A stretch of 64,000 nt of DNA. It comes from Paramecium sonneborni (taxonomy: Eukaryota; Ciliophora; Oligohymenophorea; Peniculida; Parameciidae). The notes under the pieces are model-generated. The model had not been told where the DNA came from. It did not search any database and saw only the letters and a list, made by a program, of their open reading frames with translations. Of the stretch, positions 49,300-61,120 are shown piece after piece; positions within the stretch are counted from its first letter, which is position 1; the number at the start of each line of letters is the position of its first letter. The position numbers were made by a program, and so were the translations under genes. The stretch lies in assembly GCA_905182985.1 (NCBI GenBank), contig CAJJDN010000043.1, forward strand, positions 38,112 to 102,111. The letters run 5' to 3'.

Positions 49300-51286
49300 T
49301 CATTCATTTTTATTTGTATATTATTCGTACTTTTCATATTCAAATTTTATTTCCTTTAATAATTTGTAATATTCTCTCTCTATTGCCAAAGCTTGTCTAT
49401 ACTATTCTAAATTGCTTTGTCTTTTGTTCTCAGATTATTACAACTTTTCTTAATAAAGTTATAATTATTTTTATAATTGCTAAAGTATATTGAATATCAT
49501 ACTTTGTAGGTAGAATCTAAATTTTATTATAATTCTATTTTTCCTTTTTTATCCTTTAAATTATTAGTATAGTTCTCTTTAAAAGTTCTATAAATATCCA
49601 CAAATTAAGCTGCCAATTATTTCACTTCTAGCAAATTGTTATATCTTGATAATAATTTTTTATTTGATTCCATCTCTTCATTAATTGAATCATATAATTC
49701 TAAAAATCTTTAATGATATTAGGCTATTTCAGAAGGTTATGGAAAAGATTCCAACTTTCTTTCTAAAACTACAATCTCTTGATTTAAAAGTTAAAATTGT
49801 TAAAATTTCTTTTCGAATTTTTCTTTCTTTTAATTATACTATGCTTTCATTTCCTTGAATAATTCTTAATCATTTTCTTATGGCATATTCCTAATAGCTT
49901 CCTCTTTTTCTTTCTCTATTTTTTGTTATTCTTATTTAATTTCTTTTTTTAGTTCAGATTTTTATTCTTTTAATTCTATCTTTTTAGCAACCTACTCTTC
50001 TGCTCTTTTAACATCAGCTTGATTAGCTTTTTTTGTCTTTGATTCAATTACTTTTAATGCATCTACAATTTTACTAAAACGTGATTTTTCTTCATTTAAT
50101 TATTCCTACAATTAATTGTTTTGTTATTCTAACTGCTCTACTTCAGCCATATCTTATTCTATTGCCTTTTCTAGATTGTTGAGATTTTATTATTGTAATT
50201 TAAATTATTATTCAAGAATTATTTTCTCTTGTAATTTTATGTTAACCGTATTTACAACTTCTTAATCTTCTTCTTAATTTTATTATTTTAATCCTTCTGC
50301 AATTTTTTCTTTAGAAATCAATTATGATAATGATTATCCAGCTATTGAATTTCTTCTTTATAATTTTTGAAATTTTCTTCCTTCTTCTTCATTCAAAGTT
50401 GCTTCAGCAGATGGACCAGCAATTTAAGACATTTCCTTTATTTATGCTTATGCTTATTATATCTTTTCTTTTTATAAATTTGTTAATTGTTCCAAAGTAA
50501 CTTATTGATTTTAATTTGTTGCTTTCTTTTCTGGAATTTCATCGACAAATAAATTTTATTAAAATGCTAAAGCTGGATTCGATTAAGATTTATTACTAAC
50601 AGCACTTACATTCTGCTAATTTCCTTATTTTTATTTTTAAATTCCTGAAATTAAAGCACAAAATTTGTTATAAGTTCTTTGACTTGATAAATCTCCATAT
50701 TCAATTAATGTAGAATAAACACGTAAAGGGTCTTTTTTAGATAATCTTTTCAAATTTTTAGTTTATCTATTATCTTATAATAAATCTAATTATGATACAA
50801 TTTCTTAGATTGCTTTTTTTTCTTCTTAATCTTATTAATATAAGGCTTAATTTGCATTTTTACCAACTAATTTACTTACTCTATAATTTTAATCTTATCT
50901 AAATTCTCTTGTTTCTAAAACAAATTTAATGAGCCATTTAATTACAGGATAAATTGCATTTAAATCTAGACCTTATATTTAATGCGGTTAAAGAGCATAA
51001 GGTGATTACATTTCAATTAAAGATTTCACAATTTATTCAGAAACCTTAATTTTTTGTCCAATATTAAAGTCATCATTATACTATATATCAATAGCAAAAT
51101 TAGATTGAGTGATACACCAACTAAGTCCTCCTAAAATCTATATAATATTTGATGTAATGATACTTTATCAAATGGTTTAATTGATGGAATACGAATTCTA
51201 AAATAACCAGCTAAAAGGAGTAAGTCTAAGATTTCTTTGAGTTTAGGATTAGTTTCTGGATCTAAATTGATTACTTCTCCTTTCAT
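49300..51286 (-). CDS. CCDC93: CCDC93 homologue (CCC/Commander complex), 645 aa
   Basis: ATG at 51286 to TGA at 49300-49302, with introns at 51138-51163 (26 nt) and 49480-49502 (23 nt); the spliced length is 646 codons, close to the about 630 residues of animal CCDC93. The N-terminal calponin-homology-like (NN-CH) domain is clear: [20 protein letters not shown], then [20 protein letters not shown] and [20 protein letters not shown], matching the family's [20 protein letters not shown]...WCIT and QLEPHQIQG motifs. A long Gln/Glu/Lys-rich coiled coil follows (about residues 200-645). CCDC93 works with CCDC22 and COMMD proteins in endosomal recycling. Without splicing, each intron leads to a frame change and stop. 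Confidence 0.92.
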
Positions 51287-51327
51287 TTAGATATAAAAAT
51301 TATTAATATTATTGATTATATATGTAA

Positions 51328-51522
51328 TCAAGATGAGAATTTGCCTGTTCTATTCCAATTATCAATTAGTCTAGTCTTCTCTTTCGCAATACATTCTAAG
51401 AGTTCTCTATGATATTATTAACATAAATTAGGATCTTGGGCTGATTCTTGACATGATTTCATTCTGCATCCAAGTGGTTTGCATCTTTATTCTGCTAAAT
51501 GGTGCAATCTGACTCTGTCCAT
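51328..51522 (-). CDS. Small twin CX9C (CHCH) protein, 64 aa
   Basis: An intronless frame from ATG 51522 to TGA 51328-51330. Cysteines at 14, 24, 34 and 44 make two CX9C pairs separated by nine residues (CQESAQDPNLCQQYHRELLE within them), with an extra Cys at 19. This is the coiled-coil-helix-coiled-coil-helix signature of mitochondrial intermembrane-space proteins folded by the Mia40/Erv1 relay (COX17/COX19/CMC types). The C-terminal IAKEKTRLIDNW helix fits such proteins. Which member it is cannot be told. It lies 41 bp upstream of CCDC93 on the same strand. Confidence 0.72.
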
Positions 51523-51652
51523 AGATTAAATAGTATATATTACCAATATTATAATTGAATTAATAAACACAATTAGTATATATATGATAAATTATAATAT
51601 AGAGTAAAATAATATGAATTATGCAATTAATGTATGTAAAATTATCTAATAA

Positions 51653-51906
51653 TCATGCATCTGTGTGAGTTTTTTATCTCCAAGTTTTATAATCTGGATC
51701 ATACATGAAGCCTTTTTCATTAGAAAACATGTAATCTATAATTTTAAGATAGACAATGAAATATTACCAATCATTAACAAAATTCCAAACATAAGTGAAA
51801 TAGTTAGCCAAGCATATCTAACAGCTTCTATGGTAACAGCTGCAAACAATAATGTGATTAAAACGATCGTGAAAATCAGCGATTAAGAGCATGAACAACA
51901 CGCCAT
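51653..51906 (-). CDS. Small two-TM membrane protein, 73 aa, unrecognised
   Basis: ATG at 51906, intron at 51736-51767 (32 nt), TGA at 51653-51655; the spliced length is exactly 74 codons. It starts MACCSCSQSL, a likely palmitoylation cluster, followed by two hydrophobic segments (about 11-25, IFTIVLITLLFAAVT, and 34-47, LTISLMFGILLMI) and a soluble tail (NEKGFMYDPDYKTWRQKTH). The unspliced reading loses this pattern, which supports the intron. It starts 46 bp after the end of the DRC11-like gene. No family recognised. Confidence 0.65.
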
Positions 51907-51952
51907 TTATTATTAATATTTATTATATATGTTTGATTTAATGATTTATATA

Positions 51953-54200
51953 TCATTTTTTCTTACCACCCTTTTTAGGATCAACTGCTACAGCCTTTGA
52001 TTTTTCCCTTCTTTCTTTTGTTCCTGTCACCTCATCAAAGAACGTCTAACATAATATTACATAAAAATACTCTCAATTTTTCATATTCTACTTAAGACTT
52101 AACATATGGTTACCTAGAAAGTCTAGCTACAAATTCATCTATAGTAATTGGTTCATCTGGAATCTTTTTGATTCTTTCTGGCGTAATTATTTTATCAATA
52201 ACATTTTTAAAAGATCCAGCAGTATATCCTTCTGTTAAATGAGCCAAAGTACTCAAAGGAAAATTAGGTTCTAGTTTTACTCCTTTCTCTTCAATGAAAT
52301 ACTTTAATAAAGTCAATCTAGTGTCATAATTTAACATAGGGAAAAAAAATTTTTTTTCAAAGAAATTTTTCGTATCCTTCATAATCATTAATTCAGGCTA
52401 ATTAGTGCAACCAATAAAAACAACTCTTGTAGTTGGTTCAATAAACTTAGCCTTTTTAAAATCTTAAAGTGGTTTTTTTAATTTAGCCCAAGGTGCTGCA
52501 GGAACTCCTTTTTTCTTTTTTGCAGACCCAAAAACTTATTCTATATTATCCATAAATATTATTGTAGGATGTAAAACCTTAGCCACATAAAAAACAGTAT
52601 AAAATGTTTTTCCTATTGAAGATTTATCAGAAAACTTTTATTAAACTTCTGGAGAACTAGGAGTTATATCAAGTAACATAGCATTACACTCAGTAGCCAA
52701 AGCTCTAATTGCTAAAGTTTTACCTGATCCAGATGGTCCAAAGAATAAAAAATACGACATTTTATCTAATTTTTCTTTTAAAATAGGAGAACCTAATTAC
52801 ATTCCAACAAATTCAGCTAATGCTGATCTCAATTAAGGATAAGAAGGATCAGGTGTAGTTGCAAATTATTATTCTTATGTAGCTCCCAATACATTTTATC
52901 CTCCTTTCAAATCAGCTAAATTTGCAGGCATTAATTTTTTGACTATTCCATATTCTAACAATTCACTTAATAAATCAAAAACATCTCTTCCTTTTACGCC
53001 ACCTGCACCTGGTACTTTAAAATTTTTTGGTTTAGGAGCTTTAGGTGGTTTAGGTTTTGGTGGTCTCTTTCTTGGTTTCTTTAATAAGAATAAATGTCTA
53101 TTATCTAATTCTATTTCTATTAATTCATCAACTAAACTATTCATTTCTGTTTCAACAGATTATCTAACTAATCCTTTTGCCACATCAGTTACAAAAGTTT
53201 ATTAAAAATTTGTTGAATCATCTGTAGAACCCCATGTTGTCAAATATTCTTCAACTCTTTCATTTATTTTTACCACTGTTGTCAAGTCAATTGTATCTTT
53301 CTTTTCTTCTTTCTTATCTTTTTTACCTTTTTTTCCTTTCTTTTCAGGTTTATTTTCTTTTTTAGCACCTTTCTTTCCTCCTTTTAATGCATCCAATTCT
53401 TCTTATGTTGGAGGGTATCTCTTTTTATCATCATAATAATCAATAGCTTTTGCAGGTAATTTTTCTTAAGATATTGATTTTATTACTTCCTTCTGTTTTA
53501 TCTAAATACATATCAATCCAATCTATTCTTTCTTTTATTTTTTTTTCTTTAATTTCAGGTCCTTCTGTTTCTTATACTAATTTTTTTAATTCTATTTTTT
53601 TAGCTTCATAATCTTTCATATGTTATTATTGAATTAATGTCATTCTAAAAATGATATCATTTTCATTTACTTTTATCTTTATTCTTATGCTTTCATAAAT
53701 TAAGAATTTTATTATTTTGGGTCTTCAGCATCTCTTTGTATTCCTAAAAATTTCATTTCTTCTTCTCTCATAAAATAAACTTATTCTCTTCCCTTATATC
53801 CTTTAAAATATTTTTAAATTATTAAAACTGCTTTTTCATTTTCTTATTCATCAGTAATCTCTTCACCTTCTGCTAATCTTTTTGTTTTATTTTCTTTTCT
53901 TAATTTATCCTTTCTTAATTATTTAAATTATAATCCTCTCTAAATTCCTTATCTTCCTCTTTCATTTCTCTAAAGTATTTCTAAAATATTTTCTTCTTTT
54001 GTATCTAAAAAATATTGTTCTTCTATAACAGTTTCTTCAGGTTAACCTAAATCCATATCTTATAAGGTTTTATCTATAATAAAGTTTCTCTCATCTAATC
54101 TTTCCTTATCTGTTTCCTTTTTAAAATATCTTGGAATTGGCACTTCTAAATAATCTGGAGTTAATTTTAAGTCTGTTATTAATTCATCTAAATTCACCAT
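51953..54200 (-). CDS. IQ/AAA ATPase-like protein of the DRC11/IQCA1 type, 724 aa
   Basis: ATG at 54200 to TGA 51953-51955 with three introns of 26 nt (about 53650), 22 nt (about 53472) and 25 nt (about 52050); the spliced length is 725 codons. Features in order: an N-terminal helical region with an IQ-like motif (KAVLIIQKYFKGYKGREQ), a Lys-rich low-complexity stretch (about residues 270-310), the IQCA1-like basic segment RKRPPKPKPPKAPKPKNFKV, then an AAA domain with Walker A FGPSGSGKTLAIRAL and a Walker B-like TIIFMDNIEQVF. Walker B has Asp-Asn instead of Asp-Glu, so hydrolysis may be impaired, as suspected for this family. DRC11 is part of the nexin-dynein regulatory complex of cilia, which fits a ciliate. 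Confidence 0.88.
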
Positions 54201-54611
54201 GTCAGATTGATAACTGTTCGAGTGTACATTAAATTATATTACTAACTTTTTATTCTCAATCATTCTTATTATAGCTAATTCTAATAATTCTTTCAGATTT
54301 ATCTTTTTCTAAGGATGAACCATCTAATCATAACAATCTTCTAATCTAATAATAATAATTTTTTATTTAAACTTCTTATATATCCCAATGTAACGTATGT
54401 AATTTTATGCATAATGTTAAAAAAGATCTTATGAGGGTTTTTTTAAAAAGTCTGGTTCATTTTAGAAATTCTCCACTTATATTAAGTCTTGAATATCATT
54501 TATTGTCTCCTGCCACATATTATTATAGTATTATTTCGACATTTTTAAAGATTATAATAATAATAATAATGTTCTTTATAATTTTTGCCAAAAAATGAAT
54601 TAATAATTCAT
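54201..54611. other. Divergent intergenic region
   Basis: About 410 bp between two outward-facing genes (DRC11-like, minus; HACD-like, plus), expected to hold both promoters. The standard-code ORF at 54407-54598 is AT-codon filler. No specific motif was recognised. Confidence 0.4.
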
Positions 54612-55181
54612 ATGAAAATATCTACCGAAATTATTTTGATATATAACATTCTTAGAATTCTTGGCTGGAGTCAAGCTATGGCATTAATAATTTACTAATC
54701 GAAATAAGGAATTGAAGATATTTCCAATATTTTAAATTTAGTCAAGGCTTTGACTATTGGAAAATGTTTTGAAATTGTTTTTATTAAACAAAAGTAAATC
54801 CTATCTTCTAATAATATTGTGAAATATTAAGTATTTCTCATTAGACTGATATTTTAATGGTATTTCATGAGACCTTAATTATGCTTTTGCTCATTTAGAC
54901 ACACTATAATTGGTTGGGGTTTTATGGAAATTACATAATCTTTGTATTATATTAGCTAATCACAATTTATGAAACAGATACAATAAATTTTAATATTTGT
55001 CTTTGTTCCATTTACTTTAATTGGAATGATAAGAATTACTAATCGAATTATAGAGAGAGAGTAAAAAGAGGATTATTTCAAAAGATTATTCTAAATGGTT
55101 CTAGTTATTTTTGTTGCTTTTTAACTTTACATTAACTTTCAAAAATAAATTGTTAGAATTCCTAAAATTAAATAATTATGA
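54612..55181 (+). CDS. HACD/PHS1 (PTPLA)-like membrane protein, 189 aa
   Basis: ATG at 54612, intronless to TGA 55179-55181. Several transmembrane helices and family-like motifs are visible: LIYNILRILGWSQAMAL at the start (family LYNxxQxxGW), a central LNLVKALTIGKCFEI, HTIIGWGFMEITQSLYYIS (family W-x-x-x-E-x-x-R/Q-Y-x-Y), FVPFTLIGMIRIT, and a final helix LVIFVAFQLYINFQK. 3-Hydroxyacyl-CoA dehydratases act in the ER in very-long-chain fatty-acid elongation. The catalytic Tyr and Glu expected near LYPxGxxxE appear replaced in VPFTLIGM, so activity is uncertain. Slightly shorter than the about 215 residues of yeast PHS1. A second frame is also open here but has poorer composition. Confidence 0.6.
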
Positions 55182-55479
55182 TAATTTTATATAATATTTA
55201 GAATACAAGAATTTATATAAATAATTTAATTTAATTGTTCAATAGATCATAAAACAAAGTTTATTTTCAAAATGAAATTAAAAGCTATTATTTATTAACC
55301 AATAAATTCAAAATTAAAGAATCAAAAAAATGGCATTCCTTTATGTTCTATTTGATAAAAACACAAATTTTCTTTTGTCACATAATTAATGCTTAATTTT
55401 CAACAATATTAACTTTTATTTTTGTAATTATTTGATTATAATTAAGAATTGAAAATAATAATTATAATTTAGACAATTC
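55182..55479. other. Spacer between HACD-like and channel genes
   Basis: About 300 bp, AT-rich. An alternative frame runs open to about 55433 but lacks family features and is taken as chance. Confidence 0.4.
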
Positions 55480-57949
55480 ATGCAGCTTATAAGTGATCGT
55501 GAAGATCCTGAATAATTAATAACCTAAGGAGCATGTTCAGTGGAAATTCCAATATAAAGAAATCGACCTTCTTCATAATATATGCTACATGGTTCTTAAA
55601 ACAGAAAATTAAAAACTTAAGCTACTATTTCAATATTTGGGTATTTAAATTATATAATTGATAGGACTTTTAATACTTAAGAAGATAAAACAACAATAAC
55701 TCGAGACACTAGAAGTATGTTTGTTAGAATAGTAAGGAAATTGATCATCTTAAAATGTTTTTTTGATTCATTAGAATAATATAGAAAAGAAAAATTGTAA
55801 TAAAGAGTAGAGTTTTATTTTTAAAAAAGAACAAATATGATTCCATTTTATCCAGATGACTGTTTTATTGTATTTTGGATGAAAGTAGTAACTCTACTTT
55901 AATTTTTGTCTTGCATTATTTATCCACTGTTTATTACATTTGATGATTTAGAAAGCGATTTATAATTTATCATATTGGTTTTGGATATTCTTTTCTTAGT
56001 TGATATATTATTAATATTTTTGACAGCATACATAGATGAAACATCCTCATTAAAAATATCTTTATTTGAGATAGCTACACATTATTTAAAGACATGGTTC
56101 ATTTTTGATTTTTTATCAATATTTCCTTGGATTTAAATAGAAATAGATTATATGAGATTTTTTAGGTTGTGCAGAATATTAAAATATTTTATATATAAGT
56201 AAAAACATAGCTATAAAGGATAAGCAGAACAACAAAAAATTACCACATCATTTAATCCAGATTATAAAATATAATTGAAGGAAGGAATTAAATTTATAAT
56301 AGATGTTATGATAACAGCCTTCTTATTAATACACATATTTGCTTGTGGATATCATTATTTATTAGATATAAAATACATAGATGCACTTTATTAGTCAACT
56401 CAAACAATAACAACAATTGGTTATGGTGATAGTTCTTAATTTATAATGTTTGAATATTAAATTTTGTGGTTGATTATAGGTGTTGGGTTTTATACTATTA
56501 CTATTGGTGATTTTGCATATATGATGCAAAGATCAGGTGTTAATTAGGATGATGAATATTATTTCTAATTAGAATAATTGTGTTTTGTTTCTGATTTCCC
56601 TGAAAAGATAAAAAATTAGTTTTAAAGATTCATATCAACTAACTTAAACAATAATGCATTTTGGTCTAGTTATCATAAGAAAATGGTTAATGACTTACCA
56701 TATTAAATATAAAATTATCTAGTTTTAAGTGGAATGCTTTAAATATGTGAGGCTATCCCATTTTTTATCTAAGATATCAATTTTACAATTGAATTATTGA
56801 ATAATGTGTAATTCTTTGTAATTGAAGAGAATGAACTTATATACAGAGAAGGTTAGAATTCAAATGAAATTTATTTCTTATTGTCAGGAAATATAAGAAT
56901 AATGACAAAAACCAAATTTACATTATTAAATATTTTTGAAGGAACTATGTTTGGTGAATTTGAAGCAATTGAAGAAACATTGAGAGCAACTTATGCTATG
57001 GCTCTTTAAAAATCTTTGATTTTAAAAGTTGATTATGCTATATTAGAAAAATCTATGAATATGAGTCCTAATCTATATTTTGAAGTTTAGCAACTATTTC
57101 ATCGTAGAAGAAAATTATTGATAAATAATCTAAAAGTTGATAAATGTATGTTATTCTAAACCATATTAGTTAGCCTTAAGAAAAAAGGTTAGAAGATCAG
57201 TTTTAATTTAACTCAGTCATGAACAATTATAGTTTAATAGATAAGAAATGAAAAAATAAAGAGAATTAAGAGAACTAAAAAATATTAATGAATATAATTA
57301 AATGATGTTAAGGCAATTAATTGATAAAAAGAGACACAAATTTGAAAAATTAATAGCAAGTTTTAGATTAGTTGTGTTTCGTATAATTCATTTCAACTAA
57401 CAATTAAATAGAACACCTCCTGAAGATTGGAAAGATTTGGATAATTACAATTTAATAAAGAGAGTGTTTCCTTTACGTTGTTTATCAGATAAGTTTTAAG
57501 TATTTTTTAGAAAGTCTTCTTCAGTCCATAGTTTATCAGTTCATCGCGGTTCTATTCGTCGAAGAATCGATTATCATAAATATAATAAATATAATTGGCA
57601 ACTTAGTGATGTTTAAATAAAATAGATTATTTTAATGCACAACAGGAGATCTGCAAAAGTATATCCTACTTTAAGTAGCGTTGTGTAAAAATACTAAGTA
57701 GGTACAATAGCATCATCTCCATAAAGGATTATTAGATACTGTCCTAAATGGATTAGAGATTTAGTATAGGAAGATTATTCCTCAAAAGAAATGGAAGAAT
57801 TTGTTTGGAAATATCATTAAATCAATAAAAGATTGGATAGGATTGATAAAATGTGGACGAAAGGACTTATACTTAGATTTGATAAGTTTAAACTAAAAAG
57901 TTAAAAAGATTTGGATCATCTTGACACTGAATCATCTGAAGAGTAATGA
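55480..57949 (+). CDS. Cyclic-nucleotide-gated/EAG-type K+ channel subunit, 813 aa
   Basis: ATG at 55480 to TGA 57947-57949 with one 28-nt intron (GTATGT...TTAG, about 57148-57175); the spliced length is 814 codons. The core has S1 (FIVFWMKVVTLLQFLSCIIY), S2-S3 including the signature TWFIFDFLSIFPW, a weakly charged S4 (MRFFRLCRILKYF), S5 (VMITAFLLIHIFACGYHYL), the pore TQTITTIGYGDSS with the K+-selective GYGD at about residues 312-315, and S6. A C-linker and cyclic-nucleotide-binding fold follow (LIYREGQNSNEIYFLLSG, then TMFGEFEAIEETLRATYA with the Gly-Glu and Arg of the phosphate-binding cassette). A long basic C-terminus ends the protein. Such channels are abundant in ciliates and control membrane excitability and swimming. 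The intron was placed by requiring continuity into the C-terminus. Confidence 0.92.
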
Positions 57950-58087
57950 AAACTCAATTCAATAATATCTTTTTCTTAGCAAATCTTTTTTATATAAATA
58001 TTTAAATATTATTAAATAATTATATTCAAATTTTTAAGAATATACGATAAGTTTTAATAAAAATTATTATTTATTTGCTTTCAGAAA
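57950..58087. other. Short spacer after the channel gene
   Basis: 138 bp of AT-rich sequence; nothing recognised. Confidence 0.4.
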
Positions 58088-58640
58088 TTGAATAATTCAG
58101 CTAACTTAGATTTACTTAAAGATAATTATAAAGATTTGTTGAATAGTATTAAATTGTACAATCCAATATAAAAAAGAATATAAAAAATTTATTCTGAACA
58201 TAAAAAAATAGAGTATGATGGACAATAAGAAGATGATGGGAATTTCAAGTATAAAAAATAATTTTTTAAAGAACATTCTATAATTTTCAGAAAATAACTA
58301 TAAATCTAAAAATACTCAAAATATTAGCTTAATTCTTTTTAGCTTCTTGGTCTAAAATAACTAATTTAAAAATTTAAATCTATTTTTCATCCTTAGATTA
58401 ATTAAATTGAGAAAAATATCTAACTATCTATTATTAAATATTAAATAATTTTTAAAATCTTCTGATATCTATTTTTGATCACATAATATTGTACTATTTT
58501 GATTTTTAAGGTTTTCTATATAATTTTTGAAGATTGTTAATTATCTTACTCTTATCTAATTTTTAGCATCAACTTCTTTAATTTTCTTTAATTTATAAAA
58601 TTGAATTCAAAGTTACATGATCTGTTTAAGTTAACTATAA
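58088..58640 (+). pseudogene. Gene relic plus degenerate copy of part of the 42.4-44.6 kb gene
   Basis: A frame without ATG from 58088 to about 58320 reads LLKDNYKDLLNSIKLYNPIQ and IEYDGQQEDDGNFKYKKQFF, then weakens and ends at a TGA near 58464. From about 58452 to 58640 the DNA resembles 43815-43995 (shared GATCACAT, GGTTTTCT, TAGCATCAACTTCTTTAATT with AAGCATCAACTTCTTTAATT, and GTTAAGTTAACTATAATA with TTTAAGTTAACTATAATA), with small indels. This looks like the remnant of a paralogous surface-protein gene. Confidence 0.5.
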
Positions 58641-58916
58641 TAATATTGAATAGAAACTGATAACTTCAAATTGCTGATAAAATTATTTTGTTAAACCTTA
58701 AACAACATTTAACAAAGAAATGAATAAAATACAACCTGCTTGCTATTTCAAAAATAAAAAATGATTTTAATGATATCAGATTACTTAATTCAAATTGTTA
58801 AGAAAGTATTAAAAAGAGTTTGATTACATGTGAATATAATTTATGAATAAATATTCTATTCCTTTTAAATTTAAATAATGGTAATATAATTATTTTATTT
58901 AAATTATCTATTAAAT
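58641..58916. other. Spacer upstream of the zinc-ribbon gene
   Basis: About 275 bp of AT-rich sequence, presumably with the promoter; no motif was recognised. Confidence 0.4.
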
Positions 58917-61026
58917 ATGGATACTATGAGTTGTAATGTCTGTGGAAATAGACTAGTAATTAAAGGTATTTCATTGGTTTGCACTGGATGTGGAAATGCT
59001 ACAGTATGAAAATATGACTAATAATTAGAGAAGCAATCATATATTCTCAACTGAACAAGAATACTAAAAATCTATGCTCAAAAGAACTACATAACATATT
59101 AAATAAAGAAAGGATAGAGATATTTAAATTAATTTTACATTATCTGAACATATTAAACACAATTGGATATAATATCTAGCAGCATTTACAAAATTTATTA
59201 ATAATATTGCCAAGTAATTGAATTTAGATATTAAACCCCTTTATTCAAGATATTTATTTCATCATATCAATCAACCAGTCACTTCTAATTGGACTATTGC
59301 AAGAAAAGGACATTAAGCATTTTCAGACAACAGAATTGTCAATTCTAAATATTTAATAAATAAAACCAACATAGATTCAACATTTAACATTAAAGTAGAA
59401 GATGATTTTGACCATGATTTCGAGAAATAACTATAAAATAATTTTACATAAGACTAATAAAATTAAAGCTCAGTATTAGAGATCCATTAAATTAAAAAAA
59501 AAATATCTAAACCAAAAATACCATTCTATTAAAAGAGACTCATCAAACTTTAATTAAAATAAGAAAGTAATCTCAATTCAATTAATTAAAAAAGAAAATA
59601 ATCTGTCAATAGAAAAGGATCATAAATTCTTGATATACCTATAAATTAAGACAAATCAACTTTTATTAACGGTATTCTTTCTTCAACTAATCTTACAAAT
59701 ACTATTTATTTTGCTTTGATAGAAATCTATTTTGAAAAATTTTACACTTTATCTTCAAACGATTTAAAATCAACTATCAAAAAAATTAAAAATATCAAAT
59801 CAAATTTAGATCATGATACTTAAATACTTTCAGTTAAATCAATAAATTAAGAATTATTTAAAAGTATGTCTCCTTTCTTATAAAAGGAATACTTATTAGT
59901 TTAGGATATATTGATTTACATGTTAGGATGTCAAAATTCTTTTTTTGAAATGTCTGAGTAATGGAATAATCTAGAATTTAAGAATATTAACAAGAATCTA
60001 AAAAAAAGAAATGTTAATTTTATCTCAAGAAAAATAAAATATATTAAACAGTTTATGAAATCTTGTTAATAAATAGAAATAAACACTTAAGAAACTGATA
60101 TTACTGTCAATATCAGCAATAAATTATTCTCGAAAAAATAAATAAATTTAATACCTTTAGATTTTACTTTTGGATTAATATTATTATATGCTTCAAATTT
60201 GGCCTAAGGAAATAAAATATTTCCAAGTAAATTAATTTAATTAATCAAACAAAAAAAAATAAATTATTTGGAAGGTTTTTCACATTTAATGAATGACACA
60301 ACAAACCAATATTTAACAATCCCACAACATTTACCTAAAACTAGTTTTATTAGACATCATGCGGTAAAGCTATTAAAATAATTTACTATTGAATATTAAG
60401 AATATAATAAGGAATAATTTTTAGAAATGTTTAAAAGCGTATGTATTGAATTAAAAATATCATAATAATTATATAATATAGCTATGTCATTTGAATAAAG
60501 GTATTTTTTTAATTTAAAAATACATAATAGTAAATATGACATTTATTCTTGTAGTTTAATTTTGCTTGCTTTTAAATATTACCTATTTATTGATAAATAG
60601 AGTGCAATAAATGATTTATGTTTGATTTGTGAATATTGTAAAAACATATAGCCATATGATTACAAAGATTTAGAGGATTGTAGCTTAGAAAATTTGAAAT
60701 AAAAATTGAATACTTCATAAAATTTAGAACAATATTATGGTGATAGAGATGTAAATATCAAACTAAATGAAAAATTATAATAATTAGATAATTATTATGA
60801 ATAGCAATTAGTGTAGGAGTATTAAAAACAAATATCAACTGCTGAGATATCAAATGAAGTAAAAATAAACATCATTCATGAAGATTGGGACTTTTACAAA
60901 ACAGGTGATTTTGAATTTGAAGCACCTGAAGTAAGATTTTTGGAAATGAAATTAAGTAATTATATTGAAGATGATAATAATTCTATAATAAATTTTCTTC
61001 ATGAATTAGAAAGATTATTAGTGTGA
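58917..61026 (+). CDS. Zinc-ribbon factor, candidate Rrn7/TAF1B (Pol I initiation), 694 aa
   Basis: ATG at 58917, intron 59004-59028 (25 nt, GTATGAAAATATG...TTAG), TGA 61024-61026; the spliced length is exactly 695 codons. The N-terminus has a zinc ribbon with Cys at 6, 9, 22 and 25 (SCNVCGNRLV, then LVCTGCGNAT). It is followed by a helical region (HNWIQYLAAFTKFINNIAKQ) and a basic Gln-rich linker. A later segment with LIPLDFTFGLILLYASNLAQ and HLPKTSFIRHHAVKLLKQF is consistent with divergent cyclin folds. A small N-terminal ribbon followed by about 650 residues of divergent helical sequence is the layout of TFIIB-like Rrn7/TAF1B proteins. The assignment is by layout rather than strong motif identity; another TFIIB-like factor is possible. 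The C-terminus is acidic. Confidence 0.55.
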
Positions 61027-61120
61027 TCAAATTTGTATATAGCAATAGGAATATTGAAAATACTTAAAAATAATATCTTATGATTATGTTATTTTTATAT
61101 GATTATTATATGAAAATTCT

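Noticed and set aside
51665..51886. 73-aa plus-strand ORF
   Set aside because: Antisense to the spliced small membrane-protein gene, which gives an exact 74-codon frame.
52939..53205. 88-aa plus-strand ORF
   Set aside because: Antisense shadow of the IQCA1-like Pro/Lys-rich segment of the DRC11-type gene.
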